Origin: Drechslerella dactyloides
Taxonomy: Eukaryota > Ascomycota > Orbiliomycetes > Orbiliales > Orbiliaceae
DNA length: 64,000 nt
Reading direction: 5' to 3'
Assembly: GCA_020064725.1 (NCBI GenBank)
Contig: JAGTWJ010000003.1
Span: 620,001-684,000, forward strand
Below are positions 1-12,900 of the stretch, one piece after another. The notes under the pieces are model-generated. The model saw only the letters and a list, made by a program, of their open reading frames with translations, ran no database searches and had not been told where the DNA came from. A program made the translations under genes and the position numbers. Position 1 is the first letter of the stretch. Every line of letters begins with the position of its first letter.

Positions 1-403
1 TATTAATAACATAGACGACCACTCCTTCTCCTGGGTTCTTGTAAGGATAGTATGAAGTAACGATGCGCGGAACCTTTCTCCAATCGGCTTCTTTGGGCTC
101 AGAAAGAGTTGGTAGCCCTTTAAAAGCATCTCTCGTAACTTCCACCAAGTTGCCATCTGTAACATCATCGGATCGTTTCTCTAGACCGCTTATGTCGAGT
201 GTGCCAATTTCATAGCTATGATCTGTATCGTGACGAAGCGAAGTGGGGCTTAAAGGGTCGGTAGGCCAACGGCGTTGAATACCTGAAGCGATTACCTCTG
301 GCTCCTCCTGCAGATCACGGGAGTCTGCGGCTGGGTGAGTTATCGAGTTATAATCATCCGGCGCCAGCGTTTGTGGGACATGGAGAACGTAGCATCGACT
401 AAT
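1..403 (-). CDS. Partial uncharacterised protein, C-terminal part outside the window
   Basis: An open reading frame of about 134 codons runs leftward off the window edge with no stop. It begins just after a TTTAG splice acceptor (404-408 on the complement); an in-frame TAG sits inside that acceptor, so the frame must be entered by splicing. The translated text is mixed and protein-like, beginning ISRCYVLHVPQTLAP and ending VTSYYPYKNPGEGVVVYVI. I do not recognise a family. The upstream exon and start codon were not found with confidence; an ATG near 449 lies in another frame. Confidence 0.5.
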   Translation of the reverse strand, partial: MSRCYVLHVPQTLAPDDYNSITHPAADSRDLQEEPEVIASGIQRRWPTDPLSPTSLRHDTDHSYEIGTLDISGLEKRSDDVTDGNLVEVTRDAFKGLPTLSEPKEADWRKVPRIVTSYYPYKNPGEGVVVYVIN

Positions 404-1094
404 CTAAATTTGAGAAAAGTATGAGCCTGAGTCGGTCTCGAAGCCATAGCGCCGAGACCAAGCCTGAGAATACGATGGAAGGTAAATCTCCCCAATCTGC
501 CTGTGCATGCAGCATAAAACGAATGACAGTATATAATTCAATATACATCTACTGATTGACGGAGATGTGTTTGGAGAAAGCAACTTGAATCAACTCCATC
601 TGCAATTCAATATAATTTAGAATCTTTGGATTCAGGTTTAAAACGTTTGTGGTTGCTTTGCTGTGTAAACCAAGGTTGCCTTCCGCCAGCTCAAGTGCGG
701 CAGTCTGGCTCGCGAGACGAATAATTGCCAGTGGATGGCATTTATTTGCAGGTTCCGAGAGTAAGCATGGTCTACTCGATGTTTAGGTTTCTCGTGGATA
801 AACTGGCCCTCAGGTCTACAAAAGATTTCTGACTGTGCTGTGTTTTCTTCACACCAAAAGAATAGAGATGTAGCGTATGCATGTTTTGGTGATCCAGCAT
901 ATGCACTGACGACTCTGTACTCTGATTTCGGAAGAAAGAAACGCTATACCGATGGATATGTACGCACTATACACTGAAATCTGTATCGACCCGAAACCAA
1001 GATTGGGTTTCCAGGATGCCTGGATGCAACATGTATACTCGTGGAAGGAAGTTCGAGAACGTGCAATGAAATACACTCATTCCCCCGACCTACG
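404..1094. other. Intergenic stretch without a supported gene
   Basis: It probably holds upstream exon(s) or the promoter of the partial gene on the left and the 3' untranslated region of the F-box gene on the right. Short open frames on both strands overlap each other and look random. No repeat or RNA gene was seen. Confidence 0.4.
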
Positions 1095-2628
1095 TTACGA
1101 CACCCACCGACTAGTACCTTCCATCGCGTCATCCACACTCTCCGCCGTAAAATCGCCAATCACACCGGGCACAACCCACTTGCAACCCCTCAGGATCGCA
1201 TCGACGATATCCTGCAACGTCTCTTTGAAATTAATCTTGTTCCGCGAAACCTGCAACATGATCCCTTCCGCCGCCGTCAACGTCACCGACGCATCACCGA
1301 TCAGTGCTCGCAGCAACCGCTCCTCGGCGGCCGGCCACCAGGTTTTGCGGAACAGCTTCGCCCGGGATTCCCGCTGGCACTCGATATCGCAGCCGTGCAG
1401 GTTACTCGGATCGTTGCCGAACTCGTCCAGATACGCTGGCTCCGTCTGCAGCTCGCACTTTGTCTTGGGGAAGCTCGCGCAGAACTCCGTGTAGGGGCCG
1501 TAGGTGTCTTCGGGCAGCGGGAGCGGGCAGTAGTTGCCGCGGTTCATCCACATGCCGCCGAGCGCCGCGCAGAGGGTGCCCTCAAGGACGCGGTGGACGA
1601 CCTCGTGCGGGCAGACGAGGTCCTCGATGCTGGCTGTGTACCATTTCTCTTTCGGTCGGGTGCCGTAGGAGTAGTAGTTGCGGTACCGCCAGCCCATCGT
1701 GCGCTTGAGCTGCGCGAGGCGCAGGTGCACTTCGTTGAAGACGGTGCGCGTGAATTCGAGGAGGTGGGAGGAAGCGCGGTCGGCGGCGCCGGGCGCGTCC
1801 ATGGCCTCTTCGAATTGGCGGCGGAGGTTGCCGGGCTTGAAGAAGAAGAGGAGGTCCCAGTCTCGGCGGGCGATGCCGCGGTCGGCGATGTCGATGTATT
1901 CGTGCGAGGCGTACTCGTGGGGGATGCCCGTGATATCGATCGACTGGAGGAAGTAGAGATCTTTGGCAGCTGCATTCAGTATCGCCAGTCAGTTAGCCAC
2001 TTTCTTCATATATATATATATATATATATATTTCCACTCCTCCAACATATAGGCTGGATTTCGGATGCGGAAACGCAGTCTGTATGGTGTGAGGGAGCGC
2101 GAAGGGATGTTGGGGACGTAACGTACGCATTCCAATGTCCTCCCAGCAGTCCATGCACGTCTTCATCTTGAAGACCTCCCCCTTGATCGCAGGCGCCATG
2201 CACAGCTGGCACCGCTTCCTGCGCCTCCCGCTCTGCTGATTCACAATCGTGTTCTGGTACGCGCGGTTCTGGCGATACGTGCCCAAATCCCAGCGACACA
2301 TCGAGTGCGGCGCCCCCGCCCAGCGGAACCAGAAGATGTGGTTCCCGCTGCCGAACAGTATCTGGTGGAACAGCGTGCACGTGCCTGCCATCGCGCGAAT
2401 GTCGCGGAACTGCACGAGCTCAAACGCGATGTGTTCGACCAGCTCGACGGGGAGCCGCTGGAAGGGTGCGGGGGCCCTTTCGGGCTCTCCGCGGATCACG
2501 GACAGGGCGTGGCGGTCCTCGATTGTCCATTGTGGGGGGGCCTCTTCGACAAAGAGGTCGATGAAGCTGGGATTAAGGATGTCGTTTGGATCATGGCCGT
2601 CGTCGTTGTTGTTGTTGTCGTCGTCCAT
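1095..2628 (-). CDS. F-box protein with a CxxC pair
   Basis: Two exons, 2628-2127 and 1969-1095, give 458 residues. The intron (1970-2126) has a GTACGT donor and TGCAG acceptor and contains a TA microsatellite. After an acidic, Asn-rich start comes an F-box at about residues 57-92 (FQRLPVELVEHIAFELV), then two CxxC pairs (CQLC and CMDC, about 20 residues apart) that could bind zinc. The remainder is Trp- and Cys-rich and unrecognised. F-box proteins normally recruit substrates to SCF ubiquitin ligases through Skp1; the substrate is unknown. An upstream in-frame ATG at 2766 exists, but its extension is basic and low-quality, so the ATG before the Asp/Asn run is preferred. Confidence 0.75.
2008..2031. 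repeat. AT dinucleotide microsatellite
   Basis: An uninterrupted AT/TA run of about 24 bases lies inside the single intron of the F-box gene. Confidence 0.9.
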
Positions 2629-3219
2629 TGCGAGGACAGCGGCTGAACCAAGCTGAGGCGACAAAAGTTGTAGCACCTGATTGCGATGGTGAAGGATTGA
2701 AAATTTAGGAGTAAGCCAGTCTTGAGGCGTAGTAAGCAGACTGTACAAGCGATTTAAATAGACCAACTGAAGCCGTAGATTCTCGATGCTCGCCGTTGTG
2801 CCAACCGCTCAGCTGGGCATCGAAATTGGTGGAGGATCACCTGGTGACTCAAGCGAGGGGCAGCTTTCAGCTCGAGACCAAGCTGCCAACCCCGCAGCTT
2901 GGGACGCTAGCTGTTCGTGTTTACATCTAACGTTATGGATACAAGTCTACGTGTCGGCGCGCCGGTCACCAGGGACAGAATAGCATTCATTGCTCATAAA
3001 ACTTTTGTTCGTCCTATACACAGGCAAGCGAGCGCAGATGAAGTGGACTGCTGGATTTCAATCCGGCCGTCCTTCCATTCTCCTGTCCGCTCTGAACAAA
3101 ACGAGAAAACTCGCACGCATCCCAAAGGAAAGTCGTAGCAGCACTAGCTAAAGGAACGTAGTCTCTGGTGTTTCATACACTTCCATTAATCACACTCTCG
3201 CCAAAAGAGTCGTCCGCGC
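2629..3219. other. Intergenic: F-box promoter and enolase 3' region
   Basis: Both flanking genes are on the minus strand. The stretch should contain the promoter of the F-box gene (left side) and the enolase 3' untranslated region (right side). No gene or repeat is recognisable. Confidence 0.4.
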
Positions 3220-4924
3220 TTACAGAGTTCGGGCGGATCTGAACTTGTCACCGGCGTAGACGGCCTTCTCACCCAGCTCCTCTTCGATACGCAGGAGTTG
3301 GTTCAGCTTGGCGACACGCTCAGAGCGGCATGGAGCGCCAGTCTTGATCTGGCCGCTGCGCAGGCCAACGGCAATGTCAGCAATGGTGACATCCTCGGTC
3401 TCACCGGAGCGGTGCGAGACCATGACACCCCAGCCGGCGGCGAAGGAGTCTTGCGCAGCCTGGATAGACTCGCTAAGGCTACCAATCTGGTTGACTTTTA
3501 GGAGCAGCGCGTTGCAGCTCTTCTGCTTGATGGCCTGCTCGATGCGGATAGGGTTGGTGACGGTCAAGTCGTCGCTGGTAGATAAAAAACGTTAGTTGGA
3601 TTAATCAACTAAACACGAGGGAAAGGTTTAGTAACATACCCAACGACCTGCTGGGAGTAGTGCTTGCTGAAGCCGTTCCAGGCATCCCAGTCATCCTCGG
3701 CGAAGGGATCCTCGATCGAGACGATCGGGTACTTCTTAGCGAGATCCCCATAGAGGGAAGAGAGCTCGTCGCTGGTGATCCACTTGCTCTTGTCGCTGTT
3801 GGGGTTCTTGAAGTCGAGATCGTACTTCTTGACATCCTCCTTGTAGAACTCAGAGGCGGCGACGTCCATGGCAATCTTGACCTTTCCAGTATAGCCAGCA
3901 GCCTCAATGGCTTCAGTGATCAGATCAAGAGCCTCGTTCGCGGTGCCGATATCGGGAGCAACACCACCCTCGTCTCCGACGTTGCCAGCACCAAGACCGT
4001 ACTTCTTCTTGGTCAGGGTCTTGAGGATCTGGTAGACTTCAGCACCAGCGCGCAGGGCCTCGCTAAAGCTCGAGACGCCGGTTGGGGCGATCATGAACTC
4101 CTGGAAGGCCAGGGCGCCACCAGCGTGGGAACTATCGTGCTGAGGTTAGTACGTGATGTAGGAAGGAGTTGTCCATATATGGTTACATACCCTCCGTTAA
4201 CGACATTGAAGAAGGGGACAGGCAGGACGTATGGTGTCTTGGGTCCGACCAAGTCGGCAATGTGAGCGTAGAGTGGGACGCCCTGTCATTCTGTTGTTAG
4301 CTGAGCCTGGACTTTGGGAGCTTCAACATCGAGTCAACAAGCCTACCTTCTCGGCGGCACCGGCCTTCGCAACAGCGAGCGAGACACCAAGGATGGCGTT
4401 GGCGCCAAGCTTCGACTTGTTGGGGGTGCCATCGAGGGAGTTGAGGAACTTGTCGACAGCCTTTTGGTCGGTGACATCGAGACCCTCCTTGATAAGGGCG
4501 GGTCCAATGGTCTCGTTGACGTTCTTGACGGCGGTCAGAACACCTGCGAGGGGATGATGTCAGCGGTTTTGGCGGCGGAAGCGGGGCTCATGGTGGGGCA
4601 ACGCAGATGTACCCTTTCCACCCCACTTGGACTTGTCCTTGTCGCGTAGTTCCAAGGCCTCGTGGACGCCTGAAAAATGAATCTGTTAGCTGGCGGACGG
4701 TGGCGTGATAGCAGCGGGAGGGTGGGAACTGACCGGTAGAGGCTCCGGAGGGGACAATGGCTCTGTGGAGGCCAGTGCCGGTGACCAGGTCGACTTCGAC
4801 GGTGGGGTTACCTACGAAAGCGACGTGTTAGCAAGATGCTTTTCGAGCAAGCGGAGAAACAGATATGGATGGACCTACCGCGAGAATCGTAGACGTAGCG
4901 GGCGTGGACTTTGGTGATAGCCAT
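3220..4924 (-). CDS. eno: Enolase (phosphopyruvate hydratase)
   Basis: Enolase interconverts 2-phosphoglycerate and phosphoenolpyruvate in glycolysis, in the cytosol. Seven coding exons: 4924-4879, 4811-4734, 4669-4613, 4543-4347, 4282-4191, 4131-3640 and 3574-3220. They join in frame to 438 residues, the normal fungal length. Seen motifs: YDSRGNPTVEVD at the N-terminus, SGASTG, the metal-site region around SIEDPFAEDDWD, the family signature LLLKVNQIGSLSES with the catalytic Lys, and SHRSGETED. The start is the only ATG giving the canonical MAITKVHARYVYDSRG. Intron density is biased to the 5' end, as in other filamentous fungi. It is a single intact gene, divergent from rpt4. Confidence 0.98.
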
Positions 4925-6281
4925 CGTGACTGTGTGTAAAACGCTGGTGGGCGATTAGAATCAGTTAGCCCTCCCTTCTCCCTCCACCATCGAGAAAATT
5001 CGACGGCCGAAGCGATGCATTCACAATGAAGACACGTTAGAGCAGAAGACACGTACCAGATGTATTCTTTCAGCGAGTGTTAATCTTGGATGTTCTACTA
5101 CAGAGAATCCTGCTCCGAGATGATGGATGGTGTTTGATGATGGGGACAAGATGGCAGAGGGCGAAGGAGGGGTTTATCTGTAATAAACTTTCTCAGATTT
5201 TGCGGCATCCGCAGCCAGTCGCCGAGATCCGCCGTTGGTATCCTCGCCCGCGAACGGCAACCACGACCACCGCCCGAATTACGTGATTGGGTGCTTTAAA
5301 CTGCTGGCTGGCTGTCCTCGGTCTCTGACAAGCCCGGCGCATGGGTCCGGCTAGGATTCACGTCGCCATTCTGCATTTGCATTTTGCATTTTACGATATC
5401 GGATAGTATAAGTATAACGCCGAGTCCGGTGCCATGGAGGAACTCAGCGGCTGGCTTGCGCCTCAACAAAATCAACGAGTGACCCCCATGAATTGCGAGT
5501 CGATGCCATCCTCACTTTGCTCACTCTCTCGCATTGATGATATTTTGACGGCAGAGTTTTCACCTCGAACGAGGCGAAAGATAATTGCCATCGGCGAGTG
5601 TCCATTGCAGCATCCCTTTCTGGCCCGCTCTGAGGACGGAGCAGGTGGGGTGGTTACGTACGACAATGTCATCCGGCGAGCGAGAGCCAGAAAGCACAGC
5701 CGAGCACGCGAGGCAAGCCGGAGGGTAGTATCGATAAGTAGCTAGTAGACGGATGCGTCCTTAGCTCGTGACGCACTGTTCTTCGTGTTCCATCCCGGAG
5801 ACGGGCAGTCCACACCGTAGACTGTATTATCGTCGCGTCGTGAAGTGCACGTAAAATGCCTCGGGTGGCCTGTGCATCGGTAGAAGGTGGACCGTTGAGG
5901 TTCCGATCCTGGCTGGACGCAGGGGCGTTCAGATATCGCTCCGGCCCCAGCACACCGGCAACCGGGCAGCCTTCGGCATCGGACTGCTAGATAGTCCGAA
6001 CAAACCAGTTCGATGTCTCGTGAGTGTCTCCGTAGCTCAAGCTGGGAATATCGTGAAGGGGAGGGGATATCTGGCGCGCGGCTGGCGGCTGGCGGCTAAG
6101 CTGCTTCATAAGCTGGCTGATGCTGGCTGGCTGGCTGCGTTGCGGCGTGGAGCTTGGTTCAAGCAGCGTCCTCCACGCGTCAACCTCTCCACCATCTCCA
6201 CCATCTCGCCATCATCCCCGATTCGACGCCCTGCCGCGACTGCCATCCGATACCGCTGCCTTCCCTGTACCCGCCGTAGCC
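4925..6281. promoter_or_regulatory. Shared divergent promoter region of enolase and rpt4
   Basis: About 1.36 kb separate the enolase ATG (minus) from the rpt4 ATG (plus). No convincing gene lies within. A GCATTTTGCATTTT-type direct repeat occurs near 5374-5392, and CT-rich tracts precede the rpt4 start (6180-6230). A 312-base open frame at 5434-5745 has an antisense counterpart and no family look, and was not called. Confidence 0.45.
4944..5056 (-). other. Probable 5'UTR intron of enolase
   Basis: On the complement strand a GTACGT donor (5056) and a CACCAG acceptor (4944) enclose 113 bases with a CTAAC-like branch site. The acceptor lies 19 bases before the enolase ATG. A transcript would settle it. 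Confidence 0.55.
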
Positions 6282-7683
6282 ATGTCGTCCGCGATGGACC
6301 CCGAACGCGAGGCCGCCCTCGAGGAATACAAGCAGGTAGACCGATAAGACGCTCCTCCTCCAGCCATCCCACCCGCCGCCACCGCTAGCTAGCTAACACG
6401 CACGCACGCACGACCACAGAAACTCGTCGAGCACCGCGAATGGGACGCCAAACTGAAAACCCTCCGTCTCGAGATCAAAGGCCTCCAGAAATCCTACGAC
6501 CACACCGAAGATAACCTCAAAGCCCTGCAATCCGTCGGCCAGATAGTCGGCGAAGTCCTCAAACAGATCGATGACGAACGCATCCTCGTCAAGGCCTCCA
6601 GCGGACCCCGCTACGTCGTCGGCTGCCGCTCCAAAGTCGACAAGGCCAAGCTGAAACAGGGCACGCGTGTAGCGCTCGACATGACAACCCTCACCATCAT
6701 GCGCATGCTGCCACGTGAGGTCGACCCGCTCGTCTACAACATGAGTCTTGAGGACCCCGGACAGGTCAGCTTTGCCGGCATCGGCGGTTTGAACGAGCAG
6801 ATTCGCGAGCTGAGAGAAGTCATCGAGCTGCCGTTGAAGAACCCGGAGCTGTTCATCAGAGTTGGGATCAAGCCGCCGAAGGGAGTGCTGCTGTACGGCC
6901 CCCCGGGGACAGGGAAGACCCTGCTGGCGAGAGCGGTAGCCAGCACCCTCGAAACAAACTTCCTGAAGGGTACATACACCCCCCACTACTCTCGACATAT
7001 CCGATTCTACGCGTTCATCAACTGACAGGAACGTGAATGGTAGTGGTGTCGTCCGCCATCGTGGACAAGTATATCGGCGAATCCGCCCGCCTGATTCGTG
7101 AAATGTTCGGCTACGCAAAGGAGCACGAGCCCTGCATCATCTTCATGGACGAAATCGACGCCATCGGCGGCCGCCGTTTCTCCGAAGGTACCTCCGCCGA
7201 CCGAGAGATCCAGCGTACGCTCATGGAGCTGCTGAATCAGCTCGACGGCTTCGACTATCTTGGCAAGACCAAGATCATCATGGCCACAAACCGGCCGGAC
7301 ACCCTCGACCCGGCGCTGTTGAGAGCAGGCAGATTGGACCGGAAGATCGAGATTCCTCTGCCGAATGAGGTTGGCCGGCTGGAGATTCTGAAGATCCACG
7401 CGTCGGGCGTCGCAAAGTCCGGCGAGATTGACTATGAGGGGCTGGTGAAGATGAGCGACGGCTTCAACGGTGCCGATCTGCGGAACGTGGTGACCGAAGC
7501 GTATGTTAATCTCCTCGTCAACGACACACACAAACCTATCGCTAACAGATACGTGAATACAGTGGCATGTTTGCCATCCGTGACTACAGAGATGAAATCA
7601 CACAGGACGACTTCAACAAGGCGGTGCGGAAACTGGCCGAGGTGAAGAAGCTGGAAGGCAAGCTAGAATACCAGAAACTGTAG
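6282..7683 (+). CDS. rpt4: 26S proteasome regulatory particle ATPase Rpt4
   Basis: One of six AAA ATPases in the base of the 19S regulatory particle; it unfolds ubiquitinated substrates and opens the 20S gate. Four exons: 6282-6335, 6420-6969, 7044-7500 and 7563-7683, giving 393 residues, close to animal Rpt4 length. Visible: N-terminal coiled coil (about 20-70), OB-like region, Walker A GPPGTGKT (178-185), Walker B IIFMDE (Asp237-Glu238), pore-loop and arginine-finger region ending in LLRAGRLDRKIE. VVSSAIVDKYIGESARLIRE right after Walker A is typical of Rpt4 rather than other Rpt subunits. The first exon is only 18 codons long. The third intron carries a GCTAAC branch site. Confidence 0.96.
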
Positions 7684-8162
7684 ACCGAGCAAGTACCTCT
7701 ATGAATGAAGCTTAGGACAGCCATTGTATAGGTGGCGGGACGATGTAGATATGATGAGCGTTTATCCATCCATTTTGCAGCATCATATACCATATCAAAG
7801 ATTTCAGGCACCGTGATGACTAGATTATCTGCATGCATTGCAATGGTAACTGGAATAACAATTTGCACGAAATCGACAATAGCACAACAGAAAGACGTGA
7901 CGGGATTTAAACACGCAGCCGTCATGATGATAATAATGTTGCACAGGCTCGCGAACAAAAAAAAAACGAACTAAGCAAGCTGATATGAGCTCCATCCCCA
8001 TATCCGCAATAGTGCTAGAAATCTGACAATTTCAGCTTTTCGCTAAATAACAGACCAGGATAAATTCCAGAGAATCGAACTGAGCTGAACTCCATATATG
8101 CTTATCGTAAACCAAACGCTGACCTAAATGACCAATGTTAATGAAAACCGCAGCTCGTAGCG
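7684..8162. other. Convergent 3' regions of rpt4 and the lipase gene
   Basis: The 479 bases lie between two convergent genes and should hold both 3' untranslated regions. There is an A-homopolymer run near 7958-7967 and nothing else recognisable. Confidence 0.5.
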
Positions 8163-9427
8163 CTAATGCTCGCCGTCCACAATGACCTGATCAACCATAA
8201 CCGGCCCATGGTCCTTCGGCCATGGCGGCCAGAACCCATCGAGTACCCTCCTCCACCCAGTCGGCAGACACAGTCCCAGCCGGTTAAAGTAATCCCGATG
8301 ACTGAACAATATCTGCACCATATTAGCGGAGCCGCCAGCCGCACAGTGCTCGTCCTCATCGCCCACACAAATCCTCACGTCCTCCGGCGCCTGTGGCAGG
8401 TCCACCTTTTCGATGAAATACTCGGTGCGATGCTGGACGAAGCCCCATTTGGCAAACGGCAGCAACGGGACCGGGTCGGACTTGTGCGTGATGCGGCGAT
8501 ACGTAGGCGGTGGGAAGAACAGGTTCAAGTAATGCGACAGGTTCGCATTTCCAACTTTCTGCACCGATCCGAAACACTCAAAATTAGCATAACAGCCGCC
8601 ATAGGCACTGCGGGAACAGCAAGAGGATAGGACGACGAGCGTACCGGCTCTCCGAACGTCGTAACACGACAATCCCACCCTCGCTCTCGGAACTCTAACC
8701 CGGCGAGCGCCGCCACCGCCCCTCCGAGACTATGCCCGACAAGCTCCAGCCGGTACCCATGCCCGCCGAATCGATCCACCAGCTTCGCGACAATCGGCAC
8801 GACGACCTCCGCGGCCACCTTCCAACTCTCCAAGAACCCAGCGTGCGCCCAACACCCTTCGCATTTCGGCGGGTCGTCCGGGTCCTTCGGTCGGCCGCCG
8901 GGTATGGTACGATTGCTCGGTGGATACGGCACGTACTCCTGCCGCCCGGTGCTCAGATCCACCAGCGCGTTCGTGATGCTGTACGTGCCGCGGAACGCGA
9001 CGATGATGCGCTTCTCAGCCGGCGGGTGCGATAGCGCAATGTAGCCGCAGGAGTCGGACATGAGCGGGCCGGTGTTCCATGTCTGGATGAGTTGGAAGGA
9101 TGGGAAGGCGGCGCAGTGTGACGGGCAGATGAAGGGTTCTGAGATCCCCGGCGACGGCGTGCCGATGCAGTATGCTGTGTACAAGATCTAGGATTAGCCG
9201 AGATTCTAGTTTAGATGTGTGGAATGTGGTGACGCACTGATGTCGACGATGCGTGAGAGTTCTTCAAAGTCAGCGTACAGGTCGGCTGAGATCGTACGGT
9301 GTACCTTCGAGTCGGCGGTAACAAGGGGAATCTGCCGCTGTCCAGCTACAGGGTTCGCGATAGCGGGTGCAGGGAGTAGGGAAGCGGAAAGCGAGAGCGC
9401 AGCGATGACGTCGCAGAGGAACCGCAT
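8163..9427 (-). CDS. Secreted class 3 lipase / feruloyl-esterase-like hydrolase
   Basis: Three exons, 9427-9238, 9174-8645 and 8558-8163, encode 371 residues. The first ~24 residues form a signal peptide (MRFLCDVIAALSLSASLLPA...). The alpha/beta-hydrolase core shows the nucleophile elbow GHSLGG with Ser212, a likely acid Asp268 in HKSDPVPLLP and a likely His327 in SHRDYF, the order used by class 3 lipases. TFGEP joins KVGN exactly across the second intron, which fixes that splice. Cysteine pairs fit an extracellular protein. The substrate (triacylglycerol versus feruloyl ester) cannot be decided from sequence. It probably acts outside the cell on lipid or plant-derived esters. Confidence 0.9.
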
Positions 9428-9977
9428 GATTGCGGTCGGCGCATTATCCAGGATTCCGCCGATCGCAATCTGGATATCGCTGAGAGCGAGCACTTGAATA
9501 TATGTATCGGAGATGCTAGAGGATGGTGATATGAAGGGGCGAGAGAGCGTCAGAGCGTGGAAGGCTCCGAGCGAGGTAGCACATGGCTGTGGCGCCGGCC
9601 GACGGAGGGTCGTGTGAATGCGATGCTTGCGACTGACAGGAAAGCTGGGGAGCCTGGCGTGATTCTGTTGGGCCAGACAAACGCTTCGGCAATTGTGCGG
9701 GCGGCCGCTTTGCCCAGTCGGGTAATTCGACATGCAACAGGGTCAACGCGAGTTCGCGGATTCGACTCATCCACGCCGGCAGTTGGGCGAGCTTGGGACG
9801 ACAAGCACACGTGTCTGCTGCTTATTCATCGGTCTCAAGCTGGAAAGGCTAGTATATCCATATTATTATTATTATAAAGTATACACATGCATATATATCA
9901 ATTTGAATCTGTAAAGCTAGGTACAGGTGAAGTAGATATCGGTATCCATTAGCGGGTGGCATCTTCCAACAGTCGAT
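9428..9977. other. Intergenic: lipase promoter and subtilase 3' region
   Basis: The lipase promoter side contains GC-rich sequence; an ATT trinucleotide run lies near 9863-9876. Overlapping short open frames on both strands show no protein-family signal. Confidence 0.4.
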
Positions 9978-12900
9978 TTAAGGGCGGAACTTTGGATCCT
10001 GCTGAATGTTAGTACTTATGCAAGACATATCAAAATAATATAGGTACTCTGTTGACTTACGATTATCTTATTCATCATGGTCCCCAAACCTACACGACCC
10101 CGGTCGCTCAAGCCGCCATTCTCATCCTGGACCAACCAGCTATCCAGCGTGTTGAGATCCTTCTTGAAAAAGTCGTCCACACGAGGGAACTGCTTGTCCG
10201 TTCCCGTTGCCAGGTTCTCGAATGCGGTCCCCATGTTCTTCTTTGACTTTAGGATCGACTTTTCTTTATACAGCGCCCTGTCGCAGAACAGTAGCAATCC
10301 TGCCAATCCTGCCGCCAACGCCGTCGCCACCGAGCTACCGGACTGCGGTTTTGGCGTGGTCTCGTTTGCCTTCTTGAACGGGACGTTGACGCCCGGGCAG
10401 CAGAATTTAGCCTGGCTGGGGTGCACCCAGGCGCACATCTCGCCCGTTTCCGTGGCAGCTCCAATCGTGATACATCCGCCTGCTCGCGCGGGATAGCAGT
10501 GTCGGGAAGATGCGCTACCCTGGTCGCTGGCCGATGCGAATAGGAGTATATTTTTGTCTCTGGCCACCTTGATCGCCTTTGTGAGTAGCTTGATATCAGG
10601 GCTTTCGTTCTGAACTCGCTCCGGTAGGTCTCCAATGTCGTCCATGTCGTCGTGCTCCTCGGAGACCTGATGCATTTTCGGCTTTCCTGCTGCGCCTTCG
10701 CCGAATATTTCAATCGTCCAGCTCATGGATATTATGTCCACGTTGTTATTCGTAGCCCACTCGACCGCCTGCGCGTGATCTAAATATAAGCTTTCTCATG
10801 TCGTTCCAGTGGGGAGGAGGTAGAGCTAGTGGGGACTGACCGCCGCGGCAGACTTGGCCGTAATCTGTCTTCTTCCATCAACCGACGAGCCTTCGTCCAG
10901 ACGCGCAACGTAGAGCTGTACCCGTGGGCAAATTGTACAAATCAGAGAAGCCATAATGGTCCCGTGATCGTCCGAAGGCGCAAAGTACGCGTTGATGAGG
11001 TCTCGCGAGTAAGGGTACGGAGCGAAAGATGTCCCCGCTGCGATCTTCCCATGGAATATTGGCAGAGCGGCGTCGATTCCATTGTCTAGAACGGCAATCT
11101 TGACGGGAGGACCGTACATGTCGCCGATGGGGTCGGGAAGCCGCATAATAAAGTTCTCGGCAAAGTTCTTCATTGTCTCTATCCACGCGTGGCTCCTTCA
11201 TGGACGTCAGATATGATACTTGCTAGTGAAACGTTTCATAGCGTAAAAGTAAAAGTGAGTTGCAGATATACCTCTCCTCTCGAATAATGAGCTGGGCGGC
11301 GGAATCGGGATTCGTCTTCTTCTCTGAGATGAGCTCGACGATAATCTCGCGTTTGGAGCTATTTTCGCCAGGGTATATCTGCTGCATCTGGCCATTTTGT
11401 TCATGCCATCTCTGCATCACCAGATACCCAAGATATCTCTCTAGCGTCGCTTGGTCGACTGAATCGTTGCACAGTAAAGGCTTTTCTTTCCTTTGGACAT
11501 CGCCGTTCTTCGCATTATGATGATCCACAGAGGCGTCGTCCGGCGGATCCCCGAGGTCGTTCATTATCCTTTCCGCTAGTTCTTGTATCTGAGTGCTGAC
11601 CTCTAGCTCTCCACGGAAGGCTTTCTTCACGCGAGTTCTGAACTGGTCCAAGCTTTTGGCTAACCGTGTCTGACTCTCTAGACCCTGAAGCAGCCATGTC
11701 AAAGTTAGTGGCAAGCTAGTCCAAGCGTTATCTAGACGAAGAATCGCGTACCCGTTGATAATACACCTTTAATGCCTCCAACTACACGTCTCGCCAACAC
11801 CACCCGCTCTCATATCAGCATCAACTCTTTTTAAACTCTGGAAGGATGCCAATGAACTGGAATGCTTACGCGTGGGAAGCGGTCTTTGTTTGCAAATCCG
11901 TCAGCTGATGCCCATCCATTAAGAACAGCCAGGTTTCCAGAGAAATAAAGCGATATGCGTTTAACGGAGCTCCCTGCCGCCTGGTGAATTACGTCGGCAG
12001 AAAGATCCATCCGCCGCCAGTCCCAAGTTTCAATTTTGAACCTTTGCAAAGAGTTTACGATGACTTCATCCGTGTGAGAATTCTCCCCGTTATCAACGAC
12101 TATGACTCTCAGGATTCTGCGGACGTTGTTAAGGTAGAGCCAATCGAATACGTTCTTTGCATCCTTCAGCCCCATCGCCCCTTGGCGCTTCTCTAACGCT
12201 ATGAGCCTGTTGTTTATATATTATATTAGTCTGCGGCTTTGGGCTTCCATGCAAGGGGCGTCACTGGGTACCTTTTCGTCTCTTCCGTTTTGGCAATTTT
12301 GAACAAGTCGATATCATCCTTAACTGATAGCTGAGGCAGGGCCACATATCGCAGCACGTTTTCAAATTTTAGATGGCCTGATAAGCTTTTCAAGTATGAA
12401 GTAGATATTGTTTTGTGCGGCAAGCTGATGAGATCAAATTCGATATGTCGCTCTATTATTTGAAAGTCAGTGGCGAGTCTCATAAAATCTGATTTCTTAG
12501 GGATCCAGAAAGTTATACCTTCACCAATCTGATATAGGGCTGTGATAACATCATCGCGGTTATCGAATTCTGTAATACAATAATCCCGAATATACGCTGC
12601 AACTTCGTCTTTTGCATAAAGGGCGTTCTCGTCCACCACCACTGCCATAGGAGACGTAACTTTGTCGGCCTTGGGTATCTGTCCCGTTGTCTTTGCTTGC
12701 TGCCGTAACTCGGCTATTCGTGCCTGGTACGGGGTATGCTGCGCGTTATGCTCTCGGCTGTTGTTCTTTGTCAACAGCGCTCTGGGGAACTTTTGGACAA
12801 AGATCTTCACTCTTTCAAAGTCGTTCTGTTGTTGCTCGGGCTGGTCAGCTGTACAGGCTGCTATCGTCGCGAGGTGGAGAGGTGTGTTCCCATCCGCGTC

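Noticed and set aside
1041..2171. 376-codon plus-strand open frame
   Set aside because: Antisense to the F-box gene; its Arg/Val/Glu-rich, repetitive text and a tail encoded by the TA repeat show it to be a shadow of GC-rich coding sequence.
3660..4265. 201-codon plus-strand open frame
   Set aside because: Antisense to the largest enolase exon; no family signal.
8559..8678. Alternative acceptor (CCCGCAG) for the lipase second intron
   Set aside because: It would shift the frame and break the TFGEP-KVGN junction that is typical of class 3 lipases.
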